Source of the DNA: Sphaeramia orbicularis
Lineage: Eukaryota > Chordata > Actinopteri > Kurtiformes > Apogonidae
Assembly (NCBI RefSeq): GCF_902148855.1
Contig: NC_043962.1
Location: 35,943,004 to 36,007,003 of the forward strand
Length of the DNA: 64,000 bases
Direction of reading: 5' to 3'
Shown: positions 48,001-58,313 of the stretch, one piece after another
Layout of the letters: every line of letters begins with the position of its first letter
How positions within the stretch are numbered: position 1 is the stretch's first letter
Notes under the pieces: model-generated
Told to the model about the DNA's origin: nothing
The model's input: only the letters and a program-made list of their open reading frames with translations
Database searches by the model: none
Program-made: the position numbers and the translations under genes

Positions 48001-48616
48001 TGCATTCGTGGAAAAAACTATTAGACCACCCTTGTTTTCTTCAATTTCTTGTTCATTTTAATTCCTGGTACAACTAAAGGTACATTTGTTTGGACAAATA
48101 TAATGATAACAACAAAAATAGCTCATAAAAGTTTAATTTCAGAGCTGATATCTAGACATTTTCCATGTTTTCTTGATAATAACAAAAATCACTTCAGTTC
48201 TTACATCAGTATCTATGGCATTGTACTGACAAAAACAGTGCTTTTAGACATTCCGTGTTTTCTTTTCTGTCTGTTTTAGTCACATGATACACACAGGCAT
48301 TAGTACTTGATTGCATAACCATTGTTTGTGATGACTTTTGATGGTCTAATAATTTTTTCCGCGGCTGTATTTATGTCACCTCCACAATTATTTGTTTTGA
48401 GCAAAAAAATACACTTTTGTTAATTCTTCTCTCTTTGTGCTCTCAGAGTTTGATGCTGTCGATTGCGGCAAACTGGATTGAACAGGAGAAGAAAGATCTC
48501 AAAGCTGCCAAAGAGGCCTACATGGCTGAGAAATGCCCCGCCCCCAACCTGAGTGGCGACCAGAATGCCCTCATGGTGAGAGGATTTGTACATTTCACAA
48601 CTATCTGATGCATAGT

Positions 48617-48701
<85 letters not shown>

Positions 48702-49952
48702 GTTCTTTATAAGTCCATTTACTTAGTCCGTTTAATTCTTTACACTTCTCCTAATGTGAAGTCCTCTAACATAAGCTCAGAATGTTTCGAGGGCATCAAA
48801 AGTCGTAGAAAATCTGCAGCTAAAATTGTCATATTCAAGAAGTACTTATTTGTGTTATTATATGCTGATATTTTGCTTTATTTTAATGTTGAAAGTTTTG
48901 CACATGGTTTTAAAAACATAAACTGCTCTGTGTCAGTATACATTTTTTCCTTGGTCACCTGTTCTTCATCATAATTGTCCACTGTTTGAAGTACAAGAAC
49001 AGCTGACTTTGTCTTTTTATGCTCAGGAAACCTGCAAAAAGCTGCACGCCCTCATTGACCAAGTAGATGAGGAGAGGTACGACATCGAAGCCAAAGTGGC
49101 AAAGGCCGACAAAGAGGTAAAAGCCATTCTGATGTTCTTTTGAGTGTTTCACCAGTCAGTAGTCACTGATATAACAATGTCATTTTCCATAATTGTTGCT
49201 AAGAACACATAATTTGAGTTTTTCAAATACATAAATTTGAGAATGTAAAGTTTAGGGAAAGTTAAAAGTTGCTTGCTTTTATTTTTTAAAGGCTCCCCTT
49301 CCACTTATGTGATGATACATATTAGTTTTAAATACTCCTAATACTTTCCTTGTCATTAAACAAAAAAAAAAAAAAAACATAAAATTTGGAATTTTCTAGA
49401 TGATGCTGGTTCTGTTAATCATGTTCTCTCAAACAAAAAAAACAAAAAACAAAAAACTTTAATTGAATGTGCATGGGTAAAGTACCTGTGAACAATCAGG
49501 CAACAAACAGGGTAAAGTTGCATTCATGTCATAACCTTTTAACTGTAAGTACAAGCAGATTTAGATCCAGATTCTGAGATATCAGGAATTTCTCAGTTAC
49601 AATAATTTCTGTCAGTATTGAAATATCATCAAAAACCACTGCTGTATAAAGGTAAAGGTAAATAAACCTTAGTAGCACTAATAAAACTGAGTATCATACT
49701 GTGTTCAGACAAAACCTGATGCCCACATGTGTTCCCAATGTGAGTATGACAGATAAACGCTTGTTCCTTCACACTGAGGAGTTCTGTTTGTCCTCCTGTG
49801 TTTACAGTTACTGATGTTAGATTAGTGCAGCTGTAAAAACATGAAATAGTTTCTTCATTTTCTCTGAAGAGTGAAGCACTACTCACTCCAATAACCACCA
49901 CACCTGATTATTGAAATTAGATTAGATTAGATTAGATTATTATTTATATTAA

Positions 49953-49985
<33 letters not shown>

Positions 49986-51323
49986 CTTTGGTTAATATTG
50001 AATGGCAGTTTGTATGTATGTGGGAAGGGTGGGAGGGAGGGGATTTGGTTAAACTAAGAAAAACAGTTCAATCATCAAACAAATCTTTATATATTGTTTT
50101 TTCTTTCTTGAATAATAAAAAAAGATTAGATTAGATTAGATTAGATTAGATTAGATTAGATTAGATTAGATAGAACTTTATTGATCCCTTGTGCAGAGGT
50201 CTCAGGAAGTTAAGGTTCCAGTAGCAGCACAACACTGAATGTATACATATACTAGAAAAATTTCAAGAGGGAGTCAGAAAATAGTAGTAACATTAAGTAT
50301 GAAACCAGTATGTATGTGTGTATGTATGTGTGTATGTATGTGTGTATATAAAACAGAAATAATAATAGTTATAATAAAGGGATGATAATAATAATAGTAG
50401 TCGTAACAATGACCTATAAGTAAGTATTAAGTGTGTAATAAGTAATATATGTATGTATGTAATAAAAATAAGACGAAAAAGAAGAAGAAATGAGAAAATT
50501 TAATTAACAACAAACAAACAACCATTGCACACTGGATATAATAAACAACACTGGAATTTTTCAATTGCAAATTGTGAGGATAACAACAGCCATTGCTTAC
50601 ATAGATGTGTTTGTGTGTATTTATGCCAACCTGTGTACATTTGTGTCTGCATCTTTATGTGACTTTCTAAAAAATCCTACACTGTTAACAGTTTGTTTTG
50701 ACTAAATACAGCATTAGACTCACATACAGGAGATGAATTAAAGGTGTGTTTATTTTCCGCTTATATGCCCCAGACACATGTGATGACTATAAGCAGTTTC
50801 CACTGTTACTGTGACCTAATGTTACTGTCTGTAACAGCAGTAAAATACTTGGATCCCTGCCATATAATAACCGTACCCTGGCCCTGATGTCAAACCTAAG
50901 CTAACAGTGGACTCCATTAACCATTCCGAATGCCTCTAAACCAGACCCCACTCTGTCTGTGGAAGGTTTTCACCTGTAAACCGCTTGGTCGCTCTTAGAT
51001 CGATGACCTCAAGCTGAAGGTGGTCGACTTGGCTGGAGTGAAGAAGCCTGCTCTGAAGAAAGTACGTATGTCCGCTGATGCTATGCTGAAAGCTCTGCTG
51101 GGCACCAAACATACAGTCAACTTGGATCTGAGGGCCAACCTGAAGCAGGTCAAGAAGGAGGTGAAAGAGGAGGTGAGTCAAAGGTCATAGATAAATAGAG
51201 CAGGTCAATCCAAAAACATGCTATTAACTGTTTGTTTTTGTCCCACAGCCAGAACAAGTCGGTGACTGGCGTAAGAACATCGAGGACAAGGCTGACAGGA
51301 AGAAGATGTTTGAGTCTGCCTAA
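45050..51323 (+). CDS. tnni2: Fast skeletal troponin I, copy 3 (170 aa)
   Basis: Coding exons: 45050-45057, 45766-45802, 48447-48575, 49027-49116, 50999-51172, 51249-51323, all GT/AG and in frame. Exon sizes match copy 1, except that exon 5 is one codon shorter (174 nt) and the last exon lacks the start and the GMDG insert. The head is [19 protein letters not shown] with [20 protein letters not shown] (TnC/TnT contact). The inhibitory peptide is [11 protein letters not shown] (101-111), 11 residues where copies 1 and 2 have 12. Then come [40 protein letters not shown] and the end RKKMFESA. The penultimate-to-last intron is only 76 bp. A polyadenylation signal AATAAA is at 51600. From memory this form resembles the common teleost tnni2 product. 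Its mRNA leader joins a non-coding exon at 43585-43634. Confidence 0.95.
45430..45570. repeat. Perfect-looking hairpin in intron 2 of copy 3
   Basis: Left arm 45431-45482 begins ATTCTTCTTGGTAGTTCTTC; right arm 45518-45569 ends GAAGAACTACCAAGAAGGAT. About 50 of 52 positions pair, with a 35-bp loop. The arms contain AACTAAACCAGTCCAG. Transcribed, this would form a long near-perfect RNA hairpin. Confidence 0.9.
46301..47002. mobile_element. hAT-type MITE, family M2, complete copy
   Basis: Begins CACAGGTGTCAAACATGCGG and ends AATGAGTTTGACACCTG. The flanks ATCTATAA (46293-46300) and ATCTAAAA (47003-47010) are an 8-bp duplication with one mismatch. It lies in the intron before exon 3 of copy 3. 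Confidence 0.88.
47003..48001. other. Intron sequence, nothing recognised
   Basis: AT-rich intron of copy 3 between two MITEs; no coding or structural signal seen. Confidence 0.4.
48002..48367 (+). mobile_element. TA-flanked MITE, family M1, copy D
   Basis: The left end is decayed (GCATTCGTGGAAAAAACTAT); the right end AATAATTTTTTCCGCGGCTG is followed by TA. The rest matches copies A-C. It lies about 80 bp before exon 3 of copy 3. Confidence 0.82.
48615..48701. repeat. (ATAG)n microsatellite
   Basis: About 21 uninterrupted ATAG units, 40 bp beyond the donor of exon 3 of copy 3. Confidence 0.95.
49915..50560 (-). repeat. ATTAG arrays, 30-nt C run and LINE-like tail
   Basis: ATTAG units occur at 49915-49939 and again at 50125-50170. 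Between them is a run of 30 C (49957-49986) and a GTGGGAAGGGTGGGAGGG stretch. After the second array TAGAACTTTATTGATCCCTT reads as the complement of a LINE 3' end (AAGGGATCAATAAAGTTCTA), and AT-rich low-complexity sequence follows to about 50520. Confidence 0.7.
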
Positions 51324-53679
51324 ATTAATATGTCCGCTCTGTAGTCGCTCTGGGCTGTTAGCACTTTTTATGGAATTTATGGGATTTTTCATTGACTTCA
51401 AATCTTTTGTTTCATTAAATCTGTAAATTTCAGCTTCCTTTGTTAGTGTATATTTCTTTAGCAAGAGAGTTAGGTTAAAAATGCCTTCTAAATTCCATAG
51501 TTTCTCTCAAATATTAGGGTTTTATTCTGCAGCGTTACTTCTTGTTTCTTTTTTTGCTAATGTTCACTTTTGACAACTTCCTGCTCTTAGTGTTTTTGTA
51601 ATAAATGTGTTCTCTTTCCTACCTTTGCTGTCATGAGATATTTTGTCTTTGACTCAGTGACGCACAACACTGCAGAAAAAGCGCATGACACACCATAGTG
51701 TAGCTCATTATAGACATTCAGCTCTTTTTCTGTGTTTTCTTCTTATGTTAAAGCAAAAGGAATCATCATTGTGAGACTTTTGCAGTTTGAGAGAAGCATT
51801 CAAATCCAATAAATTCAACCTGAGGTGCTAGATGGATAAATGTTAATTTTCCATAAACTTCATGATAAGTTGAGTTCCTTTTGGAGGTGACTTCCACCTT
51901 TTACAAGGTTGTGTTGTGCGCTTTGTAGCGCTGTGCATGTCAGTGAGAGATGAGACACAATATCTACATGTACGTCAGATCAGGAAGACGTGAAAAGTGA
52001 CTGTTGACCTATGTTTTGTAAATTTTACAGAAAAAACTGTATAAAGAAAACTAGAAAAACTAGAGCTAGACAACTCAAAGAAACCAATCAACAGTCATAC
52101 TATAAAATTATTTGTTGTAAAAAACACAGAAAAACTGAAAAATCGTATTAAAATGTTACAGAGCTCCATTAAACCCCAAAGGACCAATACATTTCTTATT
52201 ATGTCTACCCAAAAATTCCAAAATCTATTGTTTATCATAATGTAGCAGCAAAAAATTCAAATTCTCCCCTTTTTAAAGTTCGAACCATCAAATAATTCCT
52301 TTGTGTTTATTTTAGAATCAAAATATATATTAATTAATTGTATTTTTGATCGAAAAAGTCCACGAGTTTTGGATAAAAACTCGAGAAAAAGAAGTATCCC
52401 AGTTTTTAGAATATTGAATAAACATATATCTGTTTAATACCTCTTTATATTTTGTAAAAATGTTTAATTATATAAATATTTCTTACTTTCTTTTAACTTT
52501 GAACCACATTTATGCTCTTATTCTTATTATTGGAAATGTCTTTGCTTTGTTTTATTAGTGTTTGTAGATGAGTACTGAGGCTTATTTCTTATTATTTTTC
52601 ATTTGTTTAATCATTTTCACCAGTTCAACAATATATTCCTTAGAACAGCTGTTAAGTTTGTCCCTTCATGGCTTTAGAGCTGACTGCAGATCAGTTTGTG
52701 TTCAACTTGAGAGCTGATAATTGACCACTAGGGGTCAGCAGAGGACTTCCTGTACCACCTCCACTGCTCCATGTTTAACCATCCACTCAGTGACTGGAAC
52801 CTGTAAACATTCCAGACACAATGTTAAAGCTCAACAAGAGAAATCTGGTGTAAAATTATGATACAAGTGGATTTATTACAAATTATCTTAAATATAATAA
52901 AAAATTATGAGACAATGACTGGAGTAAAACAAGTAAAATACCTATTTACCTTTAATATTCTCTTCACATTTTTATTTTATTTTTTATTTTAATAAGACTT
53001 AAGTGTTCTTTAACCTTCATAATGAATCCTGATCACCTGATTTGTAAAACATCTGTATGACTTGATTTTTTTTTTTTTTTTTCCCAAATTGATAATACAT
53101 TACAAGATTTTTTTTAATGGCACATATTGATCAGAAAACAGCACTGAAGGTGAGATATTTCAGTTTAACTTTTCAGTGTCACATGTGGTGTATTACAACT
53201 CATTTTCCATTTTCCTTGCAGTTTGTTTTATTTTATGTTTTCCTGTGTATTGCTGTGTTTTGTTTTGTTTTTTCATATAATCGCAGTGGAATATTATAAC
53301 AGTAAGGTATTTATTTTTTGCTATTTTATTCTTTAATTTGTCTTTTGTTTTTAGGTGCAGCATGTGAATCTGAGCATAGACTGAAGTAACTCTGGAGTTC
53401 AACACAGTTCAGGTAGGCTACATCTTTACAATCATATTTAAAGTGACTGTTCATTCTGAATTTCAGATTAACATTCATGAATGTAATGATGTATTTTTTT
53501 ATACTACAGTCTACTGTGATGATCTTTCTGTTGACATGGATGTGTTGTAAATATTACAACTGATATTTACAACTCATGTACATCAGTATTTGTCCAACAT
53601 AAAGTCTAATAACTATCTGTAAAAAAGTTCCTCCAGTTTTACCACCATTGTTGGACTTATTATTATTGGTTTGTTTGAT
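51324..53679. other. 3' UTR of copy 3 and spacer
   Basis: The 3' UTR ends after AATAAA at 51600. The rest is AT-rich DNA with a T run at 53068-53081. Nothing is recognised; short exon-like splice signals near 53355-53413 are not supported by any coding match. Confidence 0.4.
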
Positions 53680-53684
53680 TATTA

Positions 53685-54050
53685 ACACTCTAGCAGCAAA
53701 ATTATGGGTTGAATTCATGCCAAATAGGGTTTATAGATTGCCAGTGACCCAGAATAGATGTGGTTACATTTTGGGAAAAGTAGGTCAAACTTCACATTTT
53801 TTATGAATTTTTAAAATCTTTTTTTTTTTCCTCCCATTTACTTACAATGGGTGAAATTTCAAATATCTATAAAAACATCAATTTTGTTTCAATTTTCTTC
53901 AAACTTGGCACATATAAAGAAACAATTGGTTTGCTGACATCAGCACAGGCATAGACATGATGACATCAGCTGGATAGATGCCAAAATGAGCTACAATACG
54001 TGCGAGGGGCGGGGTTTGTGCTGCCTGGCACCACTTGTTTTATATTGAAT
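53685..54050 (-). repeat. Interspersed repeat, family R1, copy 3
   Basis: AACACTCTAGCAGCAAAATT, GGTTACATTTTGGGAAAAGT, AGACATGATGACATCAGCTG and CGAGGGGCGGGGTTTGTGCT match copies at 32870 and 38660. Confidence 0.78.
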
Positions 54051-54344
54051 ACAGTAACATATGAACCATTTATGATATTCATGAAATGTGAATCTCCTGG
54101 TTGTGAGTCTTTGCATGATCATTTTAAACCTTTAACATTTTCCATCTGGCAAAAAAGCTGGTAGTGGGTTCCAGTTAGGATCCTTTACAGGTTGATATAA
54201 TAACAACATACAATACCTCATTAATCCACTGATATCACACCTTGGAAAAAACTTAATTAAACTTGGAAATGAACTATTTCATGAACTATGGTACTTCTAC
54301 TTTACTTCAGAACTTCATATGTCCTACATAGGGACAATTGGTTG

Positions 54345-54780
54345 TGCAATAATAATAATAATAATAATAAGAATAATAATAAGAACTTTTATTTTTATAG
54401 CACCTTTAAAAACTGAGTTTACAAAGTGCTTTGACAGACAAAGCAGAAGGGCACAACAGAAGGATACAATTGGAAAAAAAAAAAAAACGAGACTCAAGCA
54501 AGACATTAAAACATAGAACACAGCTCAACACAATAAAGCAGATATGTACAGCAAACTCAAAAACATGACACTGAAAAAATCCGAATGTATCAAAATAGAG
54601 AAGGGGCAGAGGTTGCATAACATGATGCTGTCAAATAAATGTAAAAATGAAGGAATGGAATAAAACATCATGTATGTCAATATAAAATAATAACCAAAAC
54701 AGGGTAAAATTAAATATTCAAACATTAAAATAGACAACATCACATAAAGGCAAGTCTAAAAAAATGTGTTTTAAGAAGTG
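54345..54780 (-). mobile_element. LINE (L2-like) 3' fragment, minus strand
   Basis: An AAT repeat (54347-54385) is followed by AACTTTTATTTTTATAGCAC and TTACAAAGTGCTTTGACAGA, the complement of the AAGCACTTTGTA...AATAATAATAATT tail of fish L2-like LINEs. An A run lies at 54475-54486. Confidence 0.55.
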
Positions 54781-55640
54781 AATAAACCATTATCACACAC
54801 ACAACATCTAACATCTAAGACAAATAATTACTATCCAAATAAATAATGCTGCGATTCTATTTTTTTCAGCTTTACCGCCATTTTTGTCTTTATCCAATAA
54901 CTTTGTGCTCACTGAAATGAGCGATAACTAACATCAAATATAGGATAAACTGATCATTTTGTTTTGAGTCATTTTAATGAGTCAGACACAATCAAGACAG
55001 TAAAATATGCATCAACAACAAAACTGTTCATGTGAACATCCAAGACAAAATAATTACTTCCCAAATAAATATTCCTGTGATTCTATTTTGGCCATAACAT
55101 TTACTCATAAAATTATGATGCAAGGATAACAGATGTATCTGAGTGAACATATGGTTCTTGTTATTCATTAACTATTATTTTCTCTCAAAGTCATTCCATT
55201 TGAGAAGCTAGGTAAAAACTACTGACCACTACTGGGGTAAAGTTTTGCAGATTGTTATCAAAATCTCAATTAATCAGCCAAACTGATGAATTTACAGTAC
55301 ATATTATAAGGCTTAAAGCTGCAGTGCTCATTTTTGATCAATTTTAGTGTATTTTGATTTTAAAATACCACAATAACCTCTCAGTGTTTTGTAATTCCTG
55401 TGGTTTGGTAAGAAATGAGTCTAATGCATCTACTCCTTGCTTGTGTTTTCAGGCTGTAGAAAATCCACCTGCTCAGATTTAGTCTAATCATGTGTGTTTT
55501 TAATCAGATTTAAGGAGAATTAGATCTGTGATGCAACTGTAACTGACACTGACGTCTACTCTGTGACTCAGTATAGAAATTTGGAAAAGTGGCTTCACAA
55601 TCACAACCTGAACTAATGTCTGGTGTTTTATCTTTATAAT
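54781..55640. other. Intergenic spacer, nothing recognised
   Basis: AT-rich DNA. ATAAATAATGCTGCGATTCT and ATAAATATTCCTGTGATTCT (near 54840 and 55065) are loosely repeated. No gene. Confidence 0.35.
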
Positions 55641-55803
55641 TATTCATCTGATTTTGACTGAGAGGAGAGGAAACATGTATTGTCAAATAGGGTATTGTCA
55701 GTTTGTCATCTGTCTGTCCGTCTGTCCGTTCGTATGTGCAAAAACGTTGGCGTGGACCCCAGGAAGAACAGCTGTAGCTATGGTACAGCTAATGGGGATC
55801 CTA

Positions 55804-55835
<32 letters not shown>

Positions 55836-55910
55836 CAAAAGAAAAGAAAAGAAAGAAAGAAAGAAAGAAAGAAAGAAAAGAAAGAAGAAAGAAAGAAGAC
55901 GAAAGTGAAA
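55641..55910 (+). repeat. LINE-like tail and (GAAA)n microsatellite
   Basis: GTCCGTCTGTCCGTTCGTAT followed by GTGGACCCCAGGAAGAACAG and AGCTAATGGGGATCCTAAAG is a LINE 3' tail type from fish. It runs into AAAGAAAG repeats from 55802 to about 55905. The Lys/Glu/Arg-rich frames here are repeat artefacts. Confidence 0.75.
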
Positions 55911-56369
55911 GCTGAGGGGTTTCAGTGCAGGCCATAATGTTATTCCCTGTTTTTGCTTCTAAAGTTTGAGTAAAATACTCTGCTTTCCCGTTTTTGTTCA
56001 TGTAACAGCAGTGAATAGATGCTTACATTAGTTTGTGTTTTGGTTTTTCAGGTCTTTCAATATACGTATTACAGTTACAAGAGAAAACTGAAGCTCAAAT
56101 GACATGCACTGTTTCACCAGCACACACATACTGACAGTGTATGTGAACATCAGTGATACAGGACTGAACTGAACATTGATAAACATGTCTTTGCTTTTCC
56201 ATTTCCGTCATTAACAGAACACTGGTGACTACAACCTGTGTATATTTTTATTTTAATTATTTGCTTTTCTATCTGTGTCAAGGTGATAATCTGACTCAAC
56301 CACTGACCACTTCAGCCTGACCAGAGGTCACTGAGTTAAAATTTACGATCCGCGTGGTGGTCGAATGAT

Positions 56370-56477
56370 GAAGGTATTTCAGGGTCTGGTTGGTCCAACA
56401 GTCCCTCATGGCCATAAAGAAGACCCTCCAAACCCCCATGAAAGCCCATATATACCCCCAGTGTTGTCACTCCTCAG
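56370..56477 (+). promoter_or_regulatory. Promoter of troponin I copy 4
   Basis: GATGAAGGTATTTCAGG (about 56367-56383), GGTTGGTCC, GGCCATAAAGAAGACCCTCC (56410-56429) and a TATA box CCCATATATACC (about 56446-56457). The CCATAAAGA core and TATA spacing repeat the other copies; CCCTCCAAACCCCC replaces the A-rich text of copies 1 and 2. Confidence 0.7.
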
Positions 56478-56528
56478 TCTGTGACTCCGTCAGTCAGTCC
56501 CAGCAGCCTCATCATCTTCACATTGTAG
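56478..56528 (+). other. tnni2: Non-coding first exon of copy 4 (5' UTR)
   Basis: The start is estimated from the TATA box. It ends CACATTGTAG|GTGAGA (intron from 56529). Confidence 0.55.
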
Positions 56529-57913
56529 GTGAGAAACTGTTTTACTTGGTGTATTTAGCATTGTTACAGACCTGATGCTCAAATGTGTTAATGATGGATT
56601 GGAGGAATATGTTTCTGAGAGTGAATCCTGTTTTTCAAAATATATACTCACCTCGTAACTTGTATAAAATATAAAGACATTTTCTATTTATGTAAGTGAT
56701 GACATTCTTTATATTTTTGATTTTCTAAACCTGAAAAATAGAAATATTATTTATTCATTGCTAAATGCCTAAATAACTAAGTACCATACTATGAAACTTT
56801 TTTTGTTTGTTTCTTTCTGTATTTTTGTTTTTTTTCTTCTTTTTCTCTTAGAATATAAAATTAATGTAGGAGAGTCTTAAGTTAAATTTTTTCCACAGTT
56901 CACAATCACACCTTAGCTAGAATTTACACCAGAAATACATTTGTCTGGATGCTGCTGTGAATTTTCAGTGTTGATTTAATTAGTACAAACTTTTCTTGTC
57001 TCAAAGCTCTTTAAGTGATAATAAATATCAGGTCATAACCCGCACTGTGATGAGAGATGCCTGGTTCAGTGTCAGGTATATATAATGACAAACAGAATCC
57101 AATTAACATGCAGAAGTCGTTATTTCTATTCAACTAAATAATTAACATATCATAGTCATTGTAATCCATTTTCTTATATTGATCTCCTTTTCTCTCCTCT
57201 TGTGTCAGATCAGCTGTTTATCTCATAAAGAGCTCATCATAAATGTCGTCGTTAACTTCTGATCCTGAGCCAGGGTTAATGCTGAGGTAGTTCCAATTTA
57301 TAGCCCGGATCCTGAAATTTCTATTTTTAAAAATAGAAACCGACCATAAGAGGGTTTAGAAGTTAAAAACAAACCAAATCTATTCTAGTCTCAGAACAAA
57401 AATATGGACCTTTCAGATTCCTGTTTTATTGCAGTCTATTGCCCAGTAAAGTTGCCAGTGAGTGTTTGTCTTCATATAGTGAGTGTAAATAAATAAACTG
57501 GGTAATTTAAAGATGCAAAAAATATGAAAGTATTGCTCTTCTTCATTTCTTTCTCATGTTAATAAAATAATGATTTCTATTAGTGATAGGTCTCCGGTTA
57601 AATGCTGTAAACTGATTTTTTCTGCTCAGTTGTTTTTAACCTAATGAGCAGTATCATTTAAATCAAGTTGCTTTTATACATTTAATATAAAGTAAATTTT
57701 GACTCATTGATGTTAAATATTGAAAATGTTAAAATGTTGTCAAATAAAATTATATAGTTCAACTATGTTTTGTGTTTTATTTGTATTTCCAACTTAAGTT
57801 ATGTACATAAATAATTGTCTCTAATACTGTAATGTCATCCATATAAAAGAAACTGAATGTGTCTCATGGTATGTTCTAATTGTGTTTTTATAAATCTGTT
57901 TGATTATTAACAG
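56529..57913. other. Intron 1 of copy 4
   Basis: This 1.4-kb AT-rich intron lacks transposon ends and carries the E-box/MEF2 pair described separately. Its length matches intron 1 of copy 3 (about 1.39 kb). Confidence 0.5.
57211..57339. promoter_or_regulatory. Candidate intronic muscle enhancer of copy 4
   Basis: A CAGCTG E-box lies at 57211-57216. At 57318-57339 is a perfect 22-bp palindrome whose core CTATTTTTAAAAATAG holds overlapping MEF2 sites on both strands (CTATTTTTAA fits YTAWWWWTAR). The intron-1 enhancer of bird and mammal fast troponin I genes is known to combine an E-box with a MEF2 site, so the position and content fit. Function is inferred. Confidence 0.5.
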
Positions 57914-57937
57914 AGTCAGAGGTAAAAACAAGCCAAG

Positions 57938-58259
57938 ATGTCTGAGTAAGTCTGTCCTTTCATAAAGTTTTTAGTCAAACCACATTCACATTCAGTTGTT
58001 TTGGATTGAACATTAGTGTAACTCCACTATAATATCTGCAGTGTGAATATAATGGGTAAAGAAATGTGTCATATTCATATTTGTATTCTTATTACTGTGT
58101 CATTTTTTCATAAACTAAAGGGGAAAGAAGATGACATCAAGCCGCAGGCATCATCTCAAGGTAAGAAACTCAGATGTTATTACACTTATAACAACATTAT
58201 ACAATAATAACATGTAGGTTTGTGTGCCTGTCAGTTTTTTGTAGCTCAGTTAAGCTAAT

Positions 58260-58313
<54 letters not shown>

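Noticed and set aside
51150-51464. 104-codon minus-strand frame
   Set aside because: Antisense shadow of the last two exons and 3' UTR of troponin I copy 3.
55654-56001. Lys/Glu/Arg-rich and Phe/Leu/Ser-rich frames on both strands
   Set aside because: They translate the (GAAA)n repeat and its complement.
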